57,269 nucleotides of DNA from an uncultured Thermoguttaceae bacterium (lineage in GTDB: Bacteria > Planctomycetota > Planctomycetia > Pirellulales > Thermoguttaceae): assembly GCA_937951625.1 (NCBI GenBank), contig CALFBP010000044.1:1-57269 (forward strand). Reading direction: 5' to 3'. The position numbers were made by a program, and so were the translations under genes. Of the stretch, positions 17,478-27,008 are shown one piece after another (position 1 is the stretch's first letter; each line of letters starts with the position of its first letter). The notes beneath the pieces are model-generated. The model was not told the origin of the DNA, did no database searches, and saw nothing but the letters and a program-made list of their open reading frames with translations.

Positions 17478-18479
17478 TTAGGTGCGTTCGAAGCCAGGAA
17501 GCATGGCTTGAACTGGCGGGCGGATACGCTCTTGATATCGTTGGCGATAACCCTCGGCCAAATGAACCATCATTTCCAAGGCGAGGAGGTCGGCCCGGGT
17601 CATGACATGTCGGGTGCTACGGGTTCCGAGACCCGCCACGAGTTCTCCGAGCACTTGCAAGTGCAATTGCAGGGTTTGGCGGGCCGAGACCCCAGCGGTG
17701 GTCAGCAAGTCGGCCAAACGGCTCATTTCGTGAGCCAGATTTCCTGAACCCATGATCACATAAGTGCGGAGAAGGTCGCGGTAGTGTTGGACCAATTCTT
17801 TCGGCAAAGGCGGCGACTGACTGTCGGCAGTAGCGTTGGCGGCCGGTCCGGGGGCGTGGCCGCCGGCGGATGCGGGGGCCGATTCTAGCTGGGTTGAGCG
17901 CGGCGTTATCTTCCGCTGAATCGCCTCCAGGTCGGCGATCAACGCCCGCTGCTGCACCAAGAGCCGTTCCGCCTCGTCACGCTCCCGTTGCAGTCGTTGA
18001 CGTTCTGCTAACAGCAGTCGACGGTTTTCGCGGAGGAGTTGGTGCTGGTGAACGGCTCGGGCAACGATCCAGAGCAGGTTCCGCGAGGTGGTCGTGTGTG
18101 CGCAGACATAGGCGTCGGCGCCTGCTTCGAAGCAGCAGGCCGCCATTTCCTGTTCGCTCTGATTGCCGAGCACGATGACCGCCTCGTCGGCCCCGCCCGC
18201 CCGGTAGCCCGACACCAACTCCACGGCGTCTAGTTCGCCAGGCTCGTGGCTGACCAAAACGGCGTCCACGACTTCATCCCGGAGTCGGGCCAAGCCCGCG
18301 GTAGCACCGACTACCTCCTCTAAGACCACGCGCCGCGCGTTCTCGGCCGCTAAGGCGTCCGCCAACCACCCGCCCGTCCTCTGCCGATTCGTAATGAACA
18401 CAACCCTCATCGTCGAGGGAAGCGACTTCCAAAGTAAGGAGGACGGAGGCAACGGCGATCGCTTCAGGGTTACGGCCAT
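17478..18479 (-). CDS. Degenerate receiver-domain protein with coiled coil
   Basis: 333 residues. Residues about 24-140 have the length and pattern of a response-regulator receiver, but the phosphorylation residues are missing. The acidic pair of strand 1 reads VVFITNRQR, the phospho-acceptor strand reads AVLVSHEPGELDA without Asp at the usual place, and the conserved lysine is absent (AYVCAHTTT). Residues about 145-195 form a charged coiled coil (LLRENRRLLLAERQRLQRER). A low-complexity Ala/Pro/Ser linker and a helical C-terminal domain follow. It likely works as a non-phosphorylated interaction module. The start at 18479 has GGAAAA upstream; ATG 18410 (MRVVFITN) is an alternative. It lies 184 bases downstream of infC. 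Confidence 0.7.
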   Translation of the reverse strand: MAVTLKRSPLPPSSLLWKSLPSTMRVVFITNRQRTGGWLADALAAENARRVVLEEVVGATAGLARLRDEVVDAVLVSHEPGELDAVELVSGYRAGGADEAVIVLGNQSEQEMAACCFEAGADAYVCAHTTTSRNLLWIVARAVHQHQLLRENRRLLLAERQRLQRERDEAERLLVQQRALIADLEAIQRKITPRSTQLESAPASAGGHAPGPAANATADSQSPPLPKELVQHYRDLLRTYVIMGSGNLAHEMSRLADLLTTAGVSARQTLQLHLQVLGELVAGLGTRSTRHVMTRADLLALEMMVHLAEGYRQRYQERIRPPVQAMLPGFERT

Positions 18480-18595
18480 GCCGTTTTCCAGATCGAATAA
18501 GCAACGGGCATTCCGGGAGGCGATACTCTAGCGATCTTGCCCAGATGGGTCAACACGGCAAAATGCGCGTACCTTGCGCGCCGATTGGAACAACG

Positions 18596-18663
18596 AAAAA
18601 CCCTACCCCCCTCAAGCCGGAGACGGCATCTCGAGAAAGTCGGATTCCACCTTGTAAGGGGGG
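18596..18663 (-). terminator. Possible intrinsic terminator after infC
   Basis: On the minus strand, just after the infC stop, CCCCCCT (18657-18663) can pair with AGGGGGG (18606-18612), with a small GCCG-TCTC-CGGC hairpin inside. The outer arm is followed a few bases later by five T residues (18596-18600). The loop is long, so the call is tentative. Confidence 0.35.
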
Positions 18664-19179
18664 CTATTTTGGCCCCAAAGTGCAGATAATCCGGCGACCT
18701 TGCTGCGAGGGGGGAGATTCCACCTTGGCACAGTCATCCAATTTCTGAAGGATTCCCTCGAGCACCCGACGCCCTTCTTCCACATGCGCCAGCTCGCGGC
18801 CCCGAAACATGACCGAGATCAGGACCTTATCCTTGTGCCCAAGAAATTCTCTGGCCTTCTCCACCTTGACTTGAATATCATGCTCCCCTGTTTTGGGGCG
18901 CACCCGGATTTCTTTGACTTTGATCTGTCGTGAGTGGGCCTTGTGCTGCCGCTTCTTCTGTTGGTACTTGAACTTGCCGAAGTCCATGATGCGGCAGACT
19001 GGCGGACGTTCATTGGGAGCGACTTCCACCAAGTCGAGTCCTGCTGCTCTGGCTTGAGCCAAGGCCTCCTCAATTGCGAGGATTCCCAACTGTTTGCCAT
19101 CCGCGGAGATGACCCGAACGGGCGAGGTTCGGATCTGCTCGTTGACCCTCTGATGTGCTTTGTTGTCGATAGCCGGCAT
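18664..19179 (-). CDS. infC: Translation initiation factor IF-3
   Basis: 171 residues, slightly short of the usual 180. IF-3 binds the 30S subunit, keeps 50S away and checks the initiator tRNA. The N domain has RVNEQIRTSPVRVI and the linker has RPPVCRIMDFGKFKYQQKK. The C domain shows KEIRVRPKTGEHD, VMFRGRELAH and a final GRRIICTLGPK. The ATG at 19179 follows GGAGAGGAGG, an unusually strong site for this window, so the 41-codon open extension upstream is not used. thrS is directly upstream on the same strand. The usual rpmI-rplT pair does not follow. Confidence 0.96.
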   Translation of the reverse strand: MPAIDNKAHQRVNEQIRTSPVRVISADGKQLGILAIEEALAQARAAGLDLVEVAPNERPPVCRIMDFGKFKYQQKKRQHKAHSRQIKVKEIRVRPKTGEHDIQVKVEKAREFLGHKDKVLISVMFRGRELAHVEEGRRVLEGILQKLDDCAKVESPPSQQGRRIICTLGPK

Positions 19180-19317
19180 CCTCCTCTCCAAAAGTGTCTG
19201 TTTGCCCCTTGAAAACTCAATTCTTGCGAGACGACTGGGACGGCTCGGAGATAACCCCGATCGTCGGGGGTGTAATATTCCCGATACGATCGTCGCGGTC
19301 AATGACCTTGCCCTAGT

Positions 19318-21270
19318 TTATCGGATCGTCTTGGAGCGAATCTCCTCTTGAAACATGGCCAAAGCCGCATCGAGCGGCATCGCGCCCAGGTCGCCCTGGC
19401 GGCGATGACGTACGGCAACGCCGCCCGATTCCTGTTCGCGGGCCCCTACGACGAGCATATACGGAATGAGTTCCAGTTGGGCGTCGCGGATTTTGGCGTT
19501 GATTTTTTCGGGCCGGTAGTCGCCGGTCACACGCAACCCCGCCCCGCCCAACCGCGCCTCGACTTGCCGTGCGTATTCCTCGAACTTTTCACTGACGGAA
19601 AGCACCCGGACTTGCTCCGGCGCCAACCACAAGGGAAACGCCCCGGCAAAATGCTCGATCAGCATCCCCGTAAACCGCTCGAATGACCCGAACGGCGCCC
19701 GATGGATCATGACCGGCTGATGGGGTTGATTGTCGGGCCCGATGTAGTGCAGGTTAAACCGCTCTGGGCTCGGCAGATTATAGTCCAGTTGAACCGTCCC
19801 GAGCTGCCAGTCCCGTCCAATGCAATCGGCGACGATGAAGTCGACCTTTGGGCCGTAGAAGGCTGCTTCGCCCCGTTGCACCGAGACGTTGTTCAGCCTC
19901 ATCTCCCGGCACACGGCCTCCAGCGTCGCCTCGGCCCGCTCCCATGTCTCCGGACTGCCCACGTACTTGTCGCTCGTCGGGTCGCGGAAGCCCAAACGCA
20001 CACGGTAATCGTTCAAACCCAAGGTGCTCAAGACCAACTGTGTAATCCGGATGCAGTCCCGGAACTCTTCGCCTACCTGATCTTCGGTACAAAAGATGTG
20101 GGCGTCGTCTTGCGTGAAGCCCCGCACCCGCGTCATTCCCGTCAGTTCGCCCGACTGCTCGAAGCGATAGACCGTGCCGAACTCCGCCAAGCGCAAGGGC
20201 AAGTCCCGATAACTCCGCGGCTTGGACTGATAGATCCGCACGTGGTGCGGGCAGTTCATCGGTTTGAGCAGATAACGATCACCATCCGCCATTTGGATCG
20301 GCGGGAACTGGCTGTCGGCGTAATAGGGGTAATGGCCCGAGGTCTGATACAACTCGACGCGGCCGATGTTCGGCGTGTACACCGGCTGATAGCCGCTTCG
20401 CATCAACTCGCCGTAGATGAAGTTTTCCAGTTCCCGGCGGATGATCGCGCCTTTAGGCAACCAAAGGATCAGGCCGGAGCCGACCTCCGGGTCCACGGCA
20501 AACAACTCCAAGCGCTTTCCCAGTACCCGATGGTCCCGTTTCTTGGCCTCTTCAAGGCGAGCCAGATGTTCGTCCAACTCTTTTTTAGTGAAGAACGCCG
20601 TGCCGTAGAGGCGTTGAAGTTGTTCGCGCGAGGCATCGCCTTTCCAATAGGCCCCGGCAACGGAAAGCACCTTGAAGGCCCCAATAACCCCCGCCCGCGG
20701 CACGTGCGGCCCCCGGCACAGATCCAAAAACTCGCCCTGCCGGTAAAACGAAACCTGCTCCTCGCCCGAGAGACCCTCTCTCAAGTGCTCCACCTTAAGC
20801 CTTTGGCCCAGGTCCTCACAGATCTGAACGGCCTTTTCGTGCGAGGTTTCGATGCGTTCAAACAACTCGTCCTCGGCGATGATCTTGGCCATCTCGGCCT
20901 CGATCCGAGGAAAATCGTCTTCGGAAATCTTGTGCTCAAGCCGGAAATCGTAGTAGAACCCGCTGTCCACCGTCGGGCCGAATCCGAGTTCCACGCCTGG
21001 AAATAGCCGCATCACCGCCCGCGCCATGACGTGGGCACACGAGTGCCGCAAGACGTCGAGGGCCTCGGGATCCTTAGCGGTCAACAAACGGAGCCGTACC
21101 TCGCCCTGCCGCGGCAAAACCTCTCCGGATCCGATTATCTTGCCATCCACCTCCGCGGCCACCGTTGCCTTGGCAAGCCGGGGGCCAATCCGCTGAGCCA
21201 CGTCGATCGGCCGAACAGGCGTGGAGGCAAACTCAATAACACTTTCATCCGGAAGTCGAACTACCAACAT
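19318..21270 (-). CDS. thrS: Threonine--tRNA ligase
   Basis: 650 residues. ThrRS charges tRNA(Thr) and edits Ser-tRNA(Thr). Domain order is complete: TGS (residues 1-65), the second additional domain with the editing motif [10 protein letters not shown] near 76, the class II catalytic core, and the anticodon-binding domain from about 540. The zinc ligands are visible in MNCPHH, DDAHIF and MIHRAPFGS. Class II motif 2 is [15 protein letters not shown]. The ATG at 21270 ([10 protein letters not shown]) is chosen because the TGS domain starts there; GAGGA lies 12 bases upstream. infC follows after 138 bases, the classical thrS-infC order. Confidence 0.96.
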   Translation of the reverse strand: MLVVRLPDESVIEFASTPVRPIDVAQRIGPRLAKATVAAEVDGKIIGSGEVLPRQGEVRLRLLTAKDPEALDVLRHSCAHVMARAVMRLFPGVELGFGPTVDSGFYYDFRLEHKISEDDFPRIEAEMAKIIAEDELFERIETSHEKAVQICEDLGQRLKVEHLREGLSGEEQVSFYRQGEFLDLCRGPHVPRAGVIGAFKVLSVAGAYWKGDASREQLQRLYGTAFFTKKELDEHLARLEEAKKRDHRVLGKRLELFAVDPEVGSGLILWLPKGAIIRRELENFIYGELMRSGYQPVYTPNIGRVELYQTSGHYPYYADSQFPPIQMADGDRYLLKPMNCPHHVRIYQSKPRSYRDLPLRLAEFGTVYRFEQSGELTGMTRVRGFTQDDAHIFCTEDQVGEEFRDCIRITQLVLSTLGLNDYRVRLGFRDPTSDKYVGSPETWERAEATLEAVCREMRLNNVSVQRGEAAFYGPKVDFIVADCIGRDWQLGTVQLDYNLPSPERFNLHYIGPDNQPHQPVMIHRAPFGSFERFTGMLIEHFAGAFPLWLAPEQVRVLSVSEKFEEYARQVEARLGGAGLRVTGDYRPEKINAKIRDAQLELIPYMLVVGAREQESGGVAVRHRRQGDLGAMPLDAALAMFQEEIRSKTIR

Positions 21271-21508
21271 GGACAGATTTTTCCTCAAAACTTTGTTGCG
21301 TCCAAGCGTGCTGAACGTACCGCGACGCAACAAACAGAGCCAGCGGCAGCCGGCAAAGACGTGCTACAAATATAAGCGCCAAACGCCCTTGCAAGCAAGA
21401 CCGTGTGTTCATACCTTGGGCATCGGCCCTCTTTTTTTACGTCGATTCTCCGCTCGCTGCGAGATGGCTGGCATCTTGCGAAGGGTACGCCGCGGTAGGA
21501 GATAGACG

Positions 21509-22426
21509 TCATGCCGTGGAATTGCGACACACGAGATGTTCGTCAAAGTCTACCGGCTCGATTTGGATCGTGACGTGATGGATGCCGAATCGGCTGGCCA
21601 AAATGCGGCGGATGTCGCGCAAAAGCGGCGCCGAGGGGCCGTGGTCCTCGGCGACAACATGGGCGGAAAGCGAATCCATGCCGCTGGTAATCGTCCACAC
21701 ATGAAGGTCGTGGACGCCCAGCACGCCCGGCACGCCGCGCAGGGCGGCCTCCACGGCGTCGACGTCGATTCCCCGCGGGGCGCTTTCCATGAGCACGGCC
21801 ACGGATTCCGAGAGGAGCCGCCACGCCGAATAAATGATTAAAGCGCCGATGGCGGCAGACACGGCCGGATCCGCCCAGTGCCATCCGAAGCTGAAGATCA
21901 TCGCGCCGGCAATCATCGCGCCGACGCTCCCGAGACTGTCGCCGAGCACGTGGAGCCACGCCCCGCGGAGATTCAGGCTCGCGTCGCGAACCCCGCGAAG
22001 CACCGCCAGGCTGAGCAGGTTCACGCCCAAACCCCCGGCGGCGATGGCCAGCATGGTCCCTCCCTGAACTTGCGGGGGATGAAGCATCCGTTCGCAGGCC
22101 TCGATGAAAACATAGATCGCTACCGCCACCAACGTTGCGCCGTTGGCCAACGCGGCGAGAATTTCCATGCGGTAGTAGCCGTAGGTCTTGCGGGCGTTGG
22201 GGGGGCGTTCGGCGATCCACAAGGCGAACCAGCTCAGGCCAAGCGCAGCCACGTCCGAGAACATGTGGCCCGCGTCGGCCAAAAGGGCCAACGAATTGGT
22301 CAGCAGGCCGCCAACGGCCTCCGCCACCATGTAACCGGCGGCCAGACCCAGCGCCACTCCCAGCCGCCGCTTGCTTCCCGAAGCCCGGGCCGGGCCATGC
22401 AATGCGTGCTCGCCCTGGCAACTCAT
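21509..22426 (-). CDS. Cation diffusion facilitator family metal transporter (CzcD/ZitB-like)
   Basis: 305 residues from ATG 22426. CDF proteins are inner-membrane antiporters that export Zn2+ or related divalent metals in exchange for protons. Six membrane helices are visible. The two metal-site motifs are in helix 2 (DAGHMFSD) and helix 5 (HVLGDSLGS), both HxxxD as in zinc-type members. A cytoplasmic C-terminal domain (VLGVHDLHVWTITSGMDSLS) closes the protein. No His-rich loop is present between helices 4 and 5. The longer frame upstream to 22522 also reads partly hydrophobic, so the start has some doubt. No metal-responsive regulator is adjacent. Confidence 0.9.
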   Translation of the reverse strand: MSCQGEHALHGPARASGSKRRLGVALGLAAGYMVAEAVGGLLTNSLALLADAGHMFSDVAALGLSWFALWIAERPPNARKTYGYYRMEILAALANGATLVAVAIYVFIEACERMLHPPQVQGGTMLAIAAGGLGVNLLSLAVLRGVRDASLNLRGAWLHVLGDSLGSVGAMIAGAMIFSFGWHWADPAVSAAIGALIIYSAWRLLSESVAVLMESAPRGIDVDAVEAALRGVPGVLGVHDLHVWTITSGMDSLSAHVVAEDHGPSAPLLRDIRRILASRFGIHHVTIQIEPVDFDEHLVCRNSTA

Positions 22427-22587
22427 GACGATTTTCAACTCGAAGGGCAAACCTGGGGAGGCCCCCAAGCCGAGGACGGCAAACCGGCAAGCCGCCCCTG
22501 ACGCGACTCCAAACCACCGCATTCGAAGGCCCGGTAGCTTTCCGAGTCCGGAAGGGCGTCACGGGGAAGCACGATTCACTCAATAAA

Positions 22588-24744
22588 CTACCGGTCCTTG
22601 GGCGCAGCGGCCTGCGCTGCTTGCGGGGCCGAAGCGGTACCAAGAAGTGTCAGATAATCCACGGCAATCGCCATGACCTCGCCCAGGTAATAGTCCTTCT
22701 TGATTTCTGTCGCGCCAGGACCGTCGATCTCCTCCAGCCGTTTTTCCTCTTCCTTGTCGGCATTCAGCTCAGCCCGCTCTTCGAGAAACTTCCGTTCCTC
22801 CAAGGGAACCCACTTGCGTTCCTTCTGCTGCTTGTAGCGGGCGATGTCACGGCGGACCTTCTCGAAATCGCTGGATTGGGCGCAACGTTCCGAACTGAGT
22901 TTCTTGAGCTGGTCGATCAACGCCCGGTTGACCGCGGCGAACGGTTGGAACTCGGCCGGCGGCACGCGGTCGAAAGGAATGGCGTAATCCAAGTCTCCCT
23001 CGGCCACATCCAGATGCGTGGTCAGCGAAGGCAGTTCGATGTCCGACAAGACTCCCCGCTGTTGCGTGCTCTCGCCACTGGGGCGATAGAACTGTTGCAC
23101 CGTGACCTTCAACGCCCCGTATTTCGACGAAAACGGATTGCGGAACAACTGTTCGCCCAAGTCCATCAGGCTTTGAACCGTGCCCTTGCCGTGCGTAGCG
23201 TGGTCGCCAACGACCAGGCCGCGGCGATAGTCCTGGATCGCTCCCGCGAGAATCTCGCTGGCGCTGGCGCTGAACTTGCTGATGACTACGATCAACGGAC
23301 CCCGCCAGGCCATCGAGCCGTCGTGATCGTTGTAGGTCCGCACTTGACCGTCGCTATCCTTCACTTGGACAATCGGTCCATCGCCGAGGAAGAGCCCGGT
23401 CAGACTGATCGCCTCCTGGAGCGATCCGCCGCCATTGCGGCGCAAATCCAAAATCAACGCGTCCACGCCTTGGCGATTGAAATCGTCGAGAATCTTGCGG
23501 ACGTCGCGGGTCGTACTTTTGAAGTCGCGGCGTCCTGCCCGCGCGGCGGCCATGTCCATGTAAAAGCTGGGCAGGTCGATCACGCCGATCTTGTAGGGGC
23601 GACCGTCAGGCTTGGCGCCTTCGTCGAAGACCTTGGCGCGGGCCTCGCTGTTTTTCAATTCGATCTTCGCCCGAGTCAACTGGATGATCGTCTTCTGTTG
23701 GCTGTGGGCGGGCATGACCTCGAGCCGAACCACGGTGCCCGCCGGCCCGCGAATCTTCTTCACCACGTCGTTGAGTTTCATGTTCACGACGTCTTCGATT
23801 GGGCCGTCGGCGTTTTGCCCTACCCCCGTGATGCGGTCGCCTTTTTTCAGCCGTTTATCCAGAAACGCCGGACCGCCGGCGATGATCTCCTGAACGGTCG
23901 TGTACTCATCCTCGATGCGCAGCGCGGCGCCGATGCCCTCCAGCTTCAGCCCCATCTGGATGTCGAAATTCTCGACCGTGCTGGGCGACATGTAGCTGGT
24001 GTGCGGGTCGAAGCTGGAACTCATGGCGGTCAAGTACATTTCCAGCAACTCTTCGCTGTCGACCTGGTGCATCCGCTTGGCAAAACTGGCATAGCGGCGG
24101 CGGAGCCGGTTGACAGGGTCTTCGGGGAGCGGCGGAGCGGGCTGGGCTTCGGGGGCATCGGGCTTGGCTTCCTTGCTGGCCTTCTTTTCCTTTTCGAGTC
24201 GGTCTGCCTTCAACACGAGAAGGTCGTATTTGATTCGCTGCCGCCAACGCTCGAAGGCCTCGGCCTCGTCCCTGGGAAACTGAATCGCATCCCGATCCAC
24301 TATATAACGTTCGTCGACCGTAAAGTCGTGTTGCATGGACAGCAGTTGATCGACCAGCTTGACCCGCTGATCCAATCTGCCCAAAAACACGCGGAAGATA
24401 TCGTGGGCGAATTGCACATCGCCGCGGACGACCCTGCCGACCTCATCCTGACGGGCATAAAAGCCGTCCACGTCTGACTGATAAAAGTACACCTTGGCCG
24501 GGTCCAACATCTTGATGAACTGACTCACCGTGCGGTTGAAGATCTCACGGTCGAGAGGTCGCCGAGAAATGTGTTCCTTTTGCAATAGCGCCGTGAAGGT
24601 CACCGCAATGTTGCGGTCCTTGGCGCTTGGGGGCGCGGGATCGCCCCAGATCGGACGCGACGAGGTCGCCACCACCGCGGCAACTAAGACAGAAATCCCG
24701 AGTCGCTTGGCGAAAAAGCAAAAGTTGGGGCCCGCGTTGTTCAT
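22588..24744 (-). CDS. prc: Carboxy-terminal (tail-specific) protease, Prc-like, peptidase S41
   Basis: 718 residues with an N-terminal signal segment (KRLGISVLVAAVVATSSRPI). Order of parts: N-terminal helical domain; a PDZ domain near residues 240-330 containing GAALRIEDEYTTVQEI; the S41 catalytic domain with LDLRRNGGGSL, the serine in KFSASASE and the lysine in THGKGTVQ; and a lysine-rich C-terminal domain (DUF3340-like) with repeated Glu/Lys helices. Prc enzymes degrade or trim periplasmic proteins from their C termini. The ATG at 24744 has AAGGA six bases upstream. It is divergent from the propeller gene at 25121. Confidence 0.9.
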   Translation of the reverse strand: MNNAGPNFCFFAKRLGISVLVAAVVATSSRPIWGDPAPPSAKDRNIAVTFTALLQKEHISRRPLDREIFNRTVSQFIKMLDPAKVYFYQSDVDGFYARQDEVGRVVRGDVQFAHDIFRVFLGRLDQRVKLVDQLLSMQHDFTVDERYIVDRDAIQFPRDEAEAFERWRQRIKYDLLVLKADRLEKEKKASKEAKPDAPEAQPAPPLPEDPVNRLRRRYASFAKRMHQVDSEELLEMYLTAMSSSFDPHTSYMSPSTVENFDIQMGLKLEGIGAALRIEDEYTTVQEIIAGGPAFLDKRLKKGDRITGVGQNADGPIEDVVNMKLNDVVKKIRGPAGTVVRLEVMPAHSQQKTIIQLTRAKIELKNSEARAKVFDEGAKPDGRPYKIGVIDLPSFYMDMAAARAGRRDFKSTTRDVRKILDDFNRQGVDALILDLRRNGGGSLQEAISLTGLFLGDGPIVQVKDSDGQVRTYNDHDGSMAWRGPLIVVISKFSASASEILAGAIQDYRRGLVVGDHATHGKGTVQSLMDLGEQLFRNPFSSKYGALKVTVQQFYRPSGESTQQRGVLSDIELPSLTTHLDVAEGDLDYAIPFDRVPPAEFQPFAAVNRALIDQLKKLSSERCAQSSDFEKVRRDIARYKQQKERKWVPLEERKFLEERAELNADKEEEKRLEEIDGPGATEIKKDYYLGEVMAIAVDYLTLLGTASAPQAAQAAAPKDR

Positions 24745-25120
24745 CCGATTCCTTTCTCCGCGTGGGGGCTGGATGTGTCTGTAACCTATTCTCACTCACT
24801 AACTTACTTATTTCGATGTATCTTACCGGCGACGCCCCCCCGCGACAAGACCGATCGCCCGGCGGTCAGTCTTCCGAGCCCTCTGCCTCCCCGCCCTTGA
24901 GCCCTCTCACTGCGTCTCGCCCCACGCCGAGGAGCGAAACCCACTTGGCCCGTGATCCGCGGAAAGGGCAAAGGGACCTTGGGCCACGAACCAGCGTGTG
25001 TTTAGGCTTAGGAAGCGCGACGGGCGACCTCCACCCTATTGGGCCAAGTCCACGCCCACACTCGACAACCGCGCTGGTCGGTCAGTAGAATCCCCGAGAA
25101 ACCCAGGAGGGCAACCGGTC
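24745..25120. other. Divergent intergenic region between prc and the propeller gene
   Basis: 376 bases. The part next to prc (about 24785-24825) is AT-rich and likely carries its promoter. The right end has AGGAGGG as ribosome binding site for the gene at 25121. I cannot mark a convincing -35/-10 pair on either strand. Confidence 0.4.
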
Positions 25121-26386
25121 ATGATAGCCAGCCTGTTACGGGGGTGGACGAGCGTGGCGTTGCTTGCGGTGGGGGCGACCGAGGGCGATTCCTCGTATTG
25201 GCCTCGGTTTCGTGGTCCCCATGGGAGCGGCGAGAGCGAGGCTGCCTCCATTCCCGTCCAGTGGACCGCCCAGGACTATCGCTGGAACGTGGAACTGCCC
25301 GGGGTGGGGCACTCTTCGCCGGTAGTGTGGGGCAATCGCGTGATCGTCACCAGTGCCAGCGAAGACGGCGAGCGGGGAAGTGTGTTCGCGCTCCGCACAA
25401 GCGATGGCACTCGCCTCTGGGAAACCACGCTAAAGGGTGGCGCCTATCCCAAGAGCCAACTGAACAGCTATGCCTCGACCACGCCCGCGATCGACGGCCA
25501 GCGGGTGTTCGTCACGTGGGGGTCGCCGAATCACTATCTGGTGGCGGCGCTGTCGCTCGACACCGGCGCCAAGCTTTGGCAACGCGAGTTCCCGCCGTTT
25601 GCCTCGGAGCACGGCTTGGGCGCCTCGCCGATTGTCTGGAACGATCTGGTGATCGTGCCCAACGACCAGGACGGACCAAGTTCGGTAATGGCGCTGGATG
25701 CCGCCACTGGCGCGACCCGCTGGGAAGTCCCACGCCGAAGCCAAAAAGCGGCGTTTTCCACACCCTGCTTGTTCCAGCCTCCAGGGGCAAAACCCCAATT
25801 GATCCTCACAAGTTGGGCTCATGGGGTTTCGAGCCTCGATCCGGCGACGGGAAAAACCTATTGGGAATTGCCGGTGTTTCAGTTTCGCACGGTCGGTTCG
25901 CCCACGTTAGCGGCGGGGCTGATCTTTGCCAGCGCAGGCGTGGGGGGCGTGGGGCGGCAGATGGTAGCGATTCGGCCTGGCGATCCAGACGGCAACGCCC
26001 AAGCCGCGGTGGCCTACGAGGTGCAAAATCCTTTCCCCTACGTCCCTGTACCCGTGGCCAAAGGCGACCTCGTGTTCCTTTGGCAGGACCGCGGGTTGGT
26101 GACCTGTTTGGACGGCCCCAGCGGCAAGGTCCACTGGCGTCAGAGGGTCGGGGGGGACTATTTCAGTTCGCCGATTCGAGTGGGCGATCGTATTTACTGC
26201 CCTACGCGGAGCGGCGAAATGGTCGTTTTGGCCGCCTCGGAGCAATTCCAACAGCTTGCCCGATTCCCCCTCGGCGACAAAACCCACAGCACCCCCGCCG
26301 TGGCCGGAGGTGTGATGTACATTCGCACGTTCTCTCGCCTCGCCGCCATCGGCGGAGGCCCAAACACTACGACGGCGGCACGATAA
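25121..26386 (+). CDS. Secreted PQQ-type beta-propeller protein
   Basis: 421 residues. A short N-terminal hydrophobic segment (LLRGWTSVALLAVGA) suggests export. The mature part starts YWPRFRGPHGSGES, the common opening of planctomycete PQQ-like propeller proteins. Repeated blades follow, each with a pattern like SSPVVWGNRVIVTSAS, FALRTSDGTRLWE, ALSLDTGAKLWQ, ALDAATGATRWE, SLDPATGKTYWE and LDGPSGKVHWRQ. These D/S-x-x-x-G-x-x-x-W repeats are the propeller signature. Whether it binds a quinone cofactor cannot be told; most such planctomycete proteins have no known activity. AGGAGGG precedes the ATG. Its 3' end overlaps the convergent response regulator by 20 bases. Confidence 0.85.
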   Translation: MIASLLRGWTSVALLAVGATEGDSSYWPRFRGPHGSGESEAASIPVQWTAQDYRWNVELPGVGHSSPVVWGNRVIVTSASEDGERGSVFALRTSDGTRLWETTLKGGAYPKSQLNSYASTTPAIDGQRVFVTWGSPNHYLVAALSLDTGAKLWQREFPPFASEHGLGASPIVWNDLVIVPNDQDGPSSVMALDAATGATRWEVPRRSQKAAFSTPCLFQPPGAKPQLILTSWAHGVSSLDPATGKTYWELPVFQFRTVGSPTLAAGLIFASAGVGGVGRQMVAIRPGDPDGNAQAAVAYEVQNPFPYVPVPVAKGDLVFLWQDRGLVTCLDGPSGKVHWRQRVGGDYFSSPIRVGDRIYCPTRSGEMVVLAASEQFQQLARFPLGDKTHSTPAVAGGVMYIRTFSRLAAIGGGPNTTTAAR

Positions 26387-26813
26387 GCTCGCTCAGCCAC
26401 GACCGACGCAGCGACTTGACCACGCCGATGAATTGTTCGAGACTGACGGGCTTGGGCAAAAAGCCGTCCACGCGATATTGTTCGGCTCTCAACGCGGTTT
26501 GATGGACCAACGAACCGGTCAAGACCACGACCGGGATGCACTCGAGTTCTGCGTCGCCGCGAACCTCCAACAGCACTTGACGACCGTCTTTTTTAGGCAG
26601 ATCAAGGTCCAGCAAGATAACGTCGGGCCGCGGTGCGCGGGCGAAGACGCCCTGGCGGTGGAGGAATGCCATCGCCTCCTCGCCGTCGCACACTAGCGTC
26701 ACGCGGCACCGAATGCCCTCGTGCCGCAACGCCTGAATGGTGGTTCGGGCATCGTGGGGGTTATCCTCGATGAGGAGAATTTCCATGGCTCTGCCGACGG
26801 TGGTGGGGGTCAT
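26367..26813 (-). CDS. Single-domain response regulator (Rcp1/CheY-like)
   Basis: 148 residues that are almost wholly one receiver domain. All active-site residues are present: acidic E16 and D17 in LIEDNPHDA, phospho-acceptor D69 in VILLDLDLP, T99 in VVVLTGS and K121 in FLPKPV. The extended PKKDG loop and the FLHRQG segment before it are typical of the Rcp1 type that pairs with phytochrome-like or hybrid histidine kinases. There is no output domain, so it acts by phosphotransfer or protein binding. ATG 26786 (MEILLIEDN) is an alternative start. No kinase is adjacent. Confidence 0.88.
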   Translation of the reverse strand: MTPTTVGRAMEILLIEDNPHDARTTIQALRHEGIRCRVTLVCDGEEAMAFLHRQGVFARAPRPDVILLDLDLPKKDGRQVLLEVRGDAELECIPVVVLTGSLVHQTALRAEQYRVDGFLPKPVSLEQFIGVVKSLRRSWLSELIVPPS

Positions 26814-27008
26814 CGCTAGCTCTTTCTGCCGACATAAGCGGCGAATCGGTTCTGGCCTGGAGCAACATGACAGTCATTTCTTCTGGGCGAGAATGGATGC
26901 TCGCCGGGGAGCCGATTTGCTATCGCCCCGCCCCAAGTGAGTGCGTCGGTGAGATTTGACACCGCTTGATCAGGCCTTAAGCCATAGTCCGCTCTGCGGG
27001 GTCGATGT

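Noticed and set aside
22621-24477. Plus-strand frame of 618 codons over prc
   Set aside because: Antisense to a complete S41 protease; the peptide has no recognisable domain.
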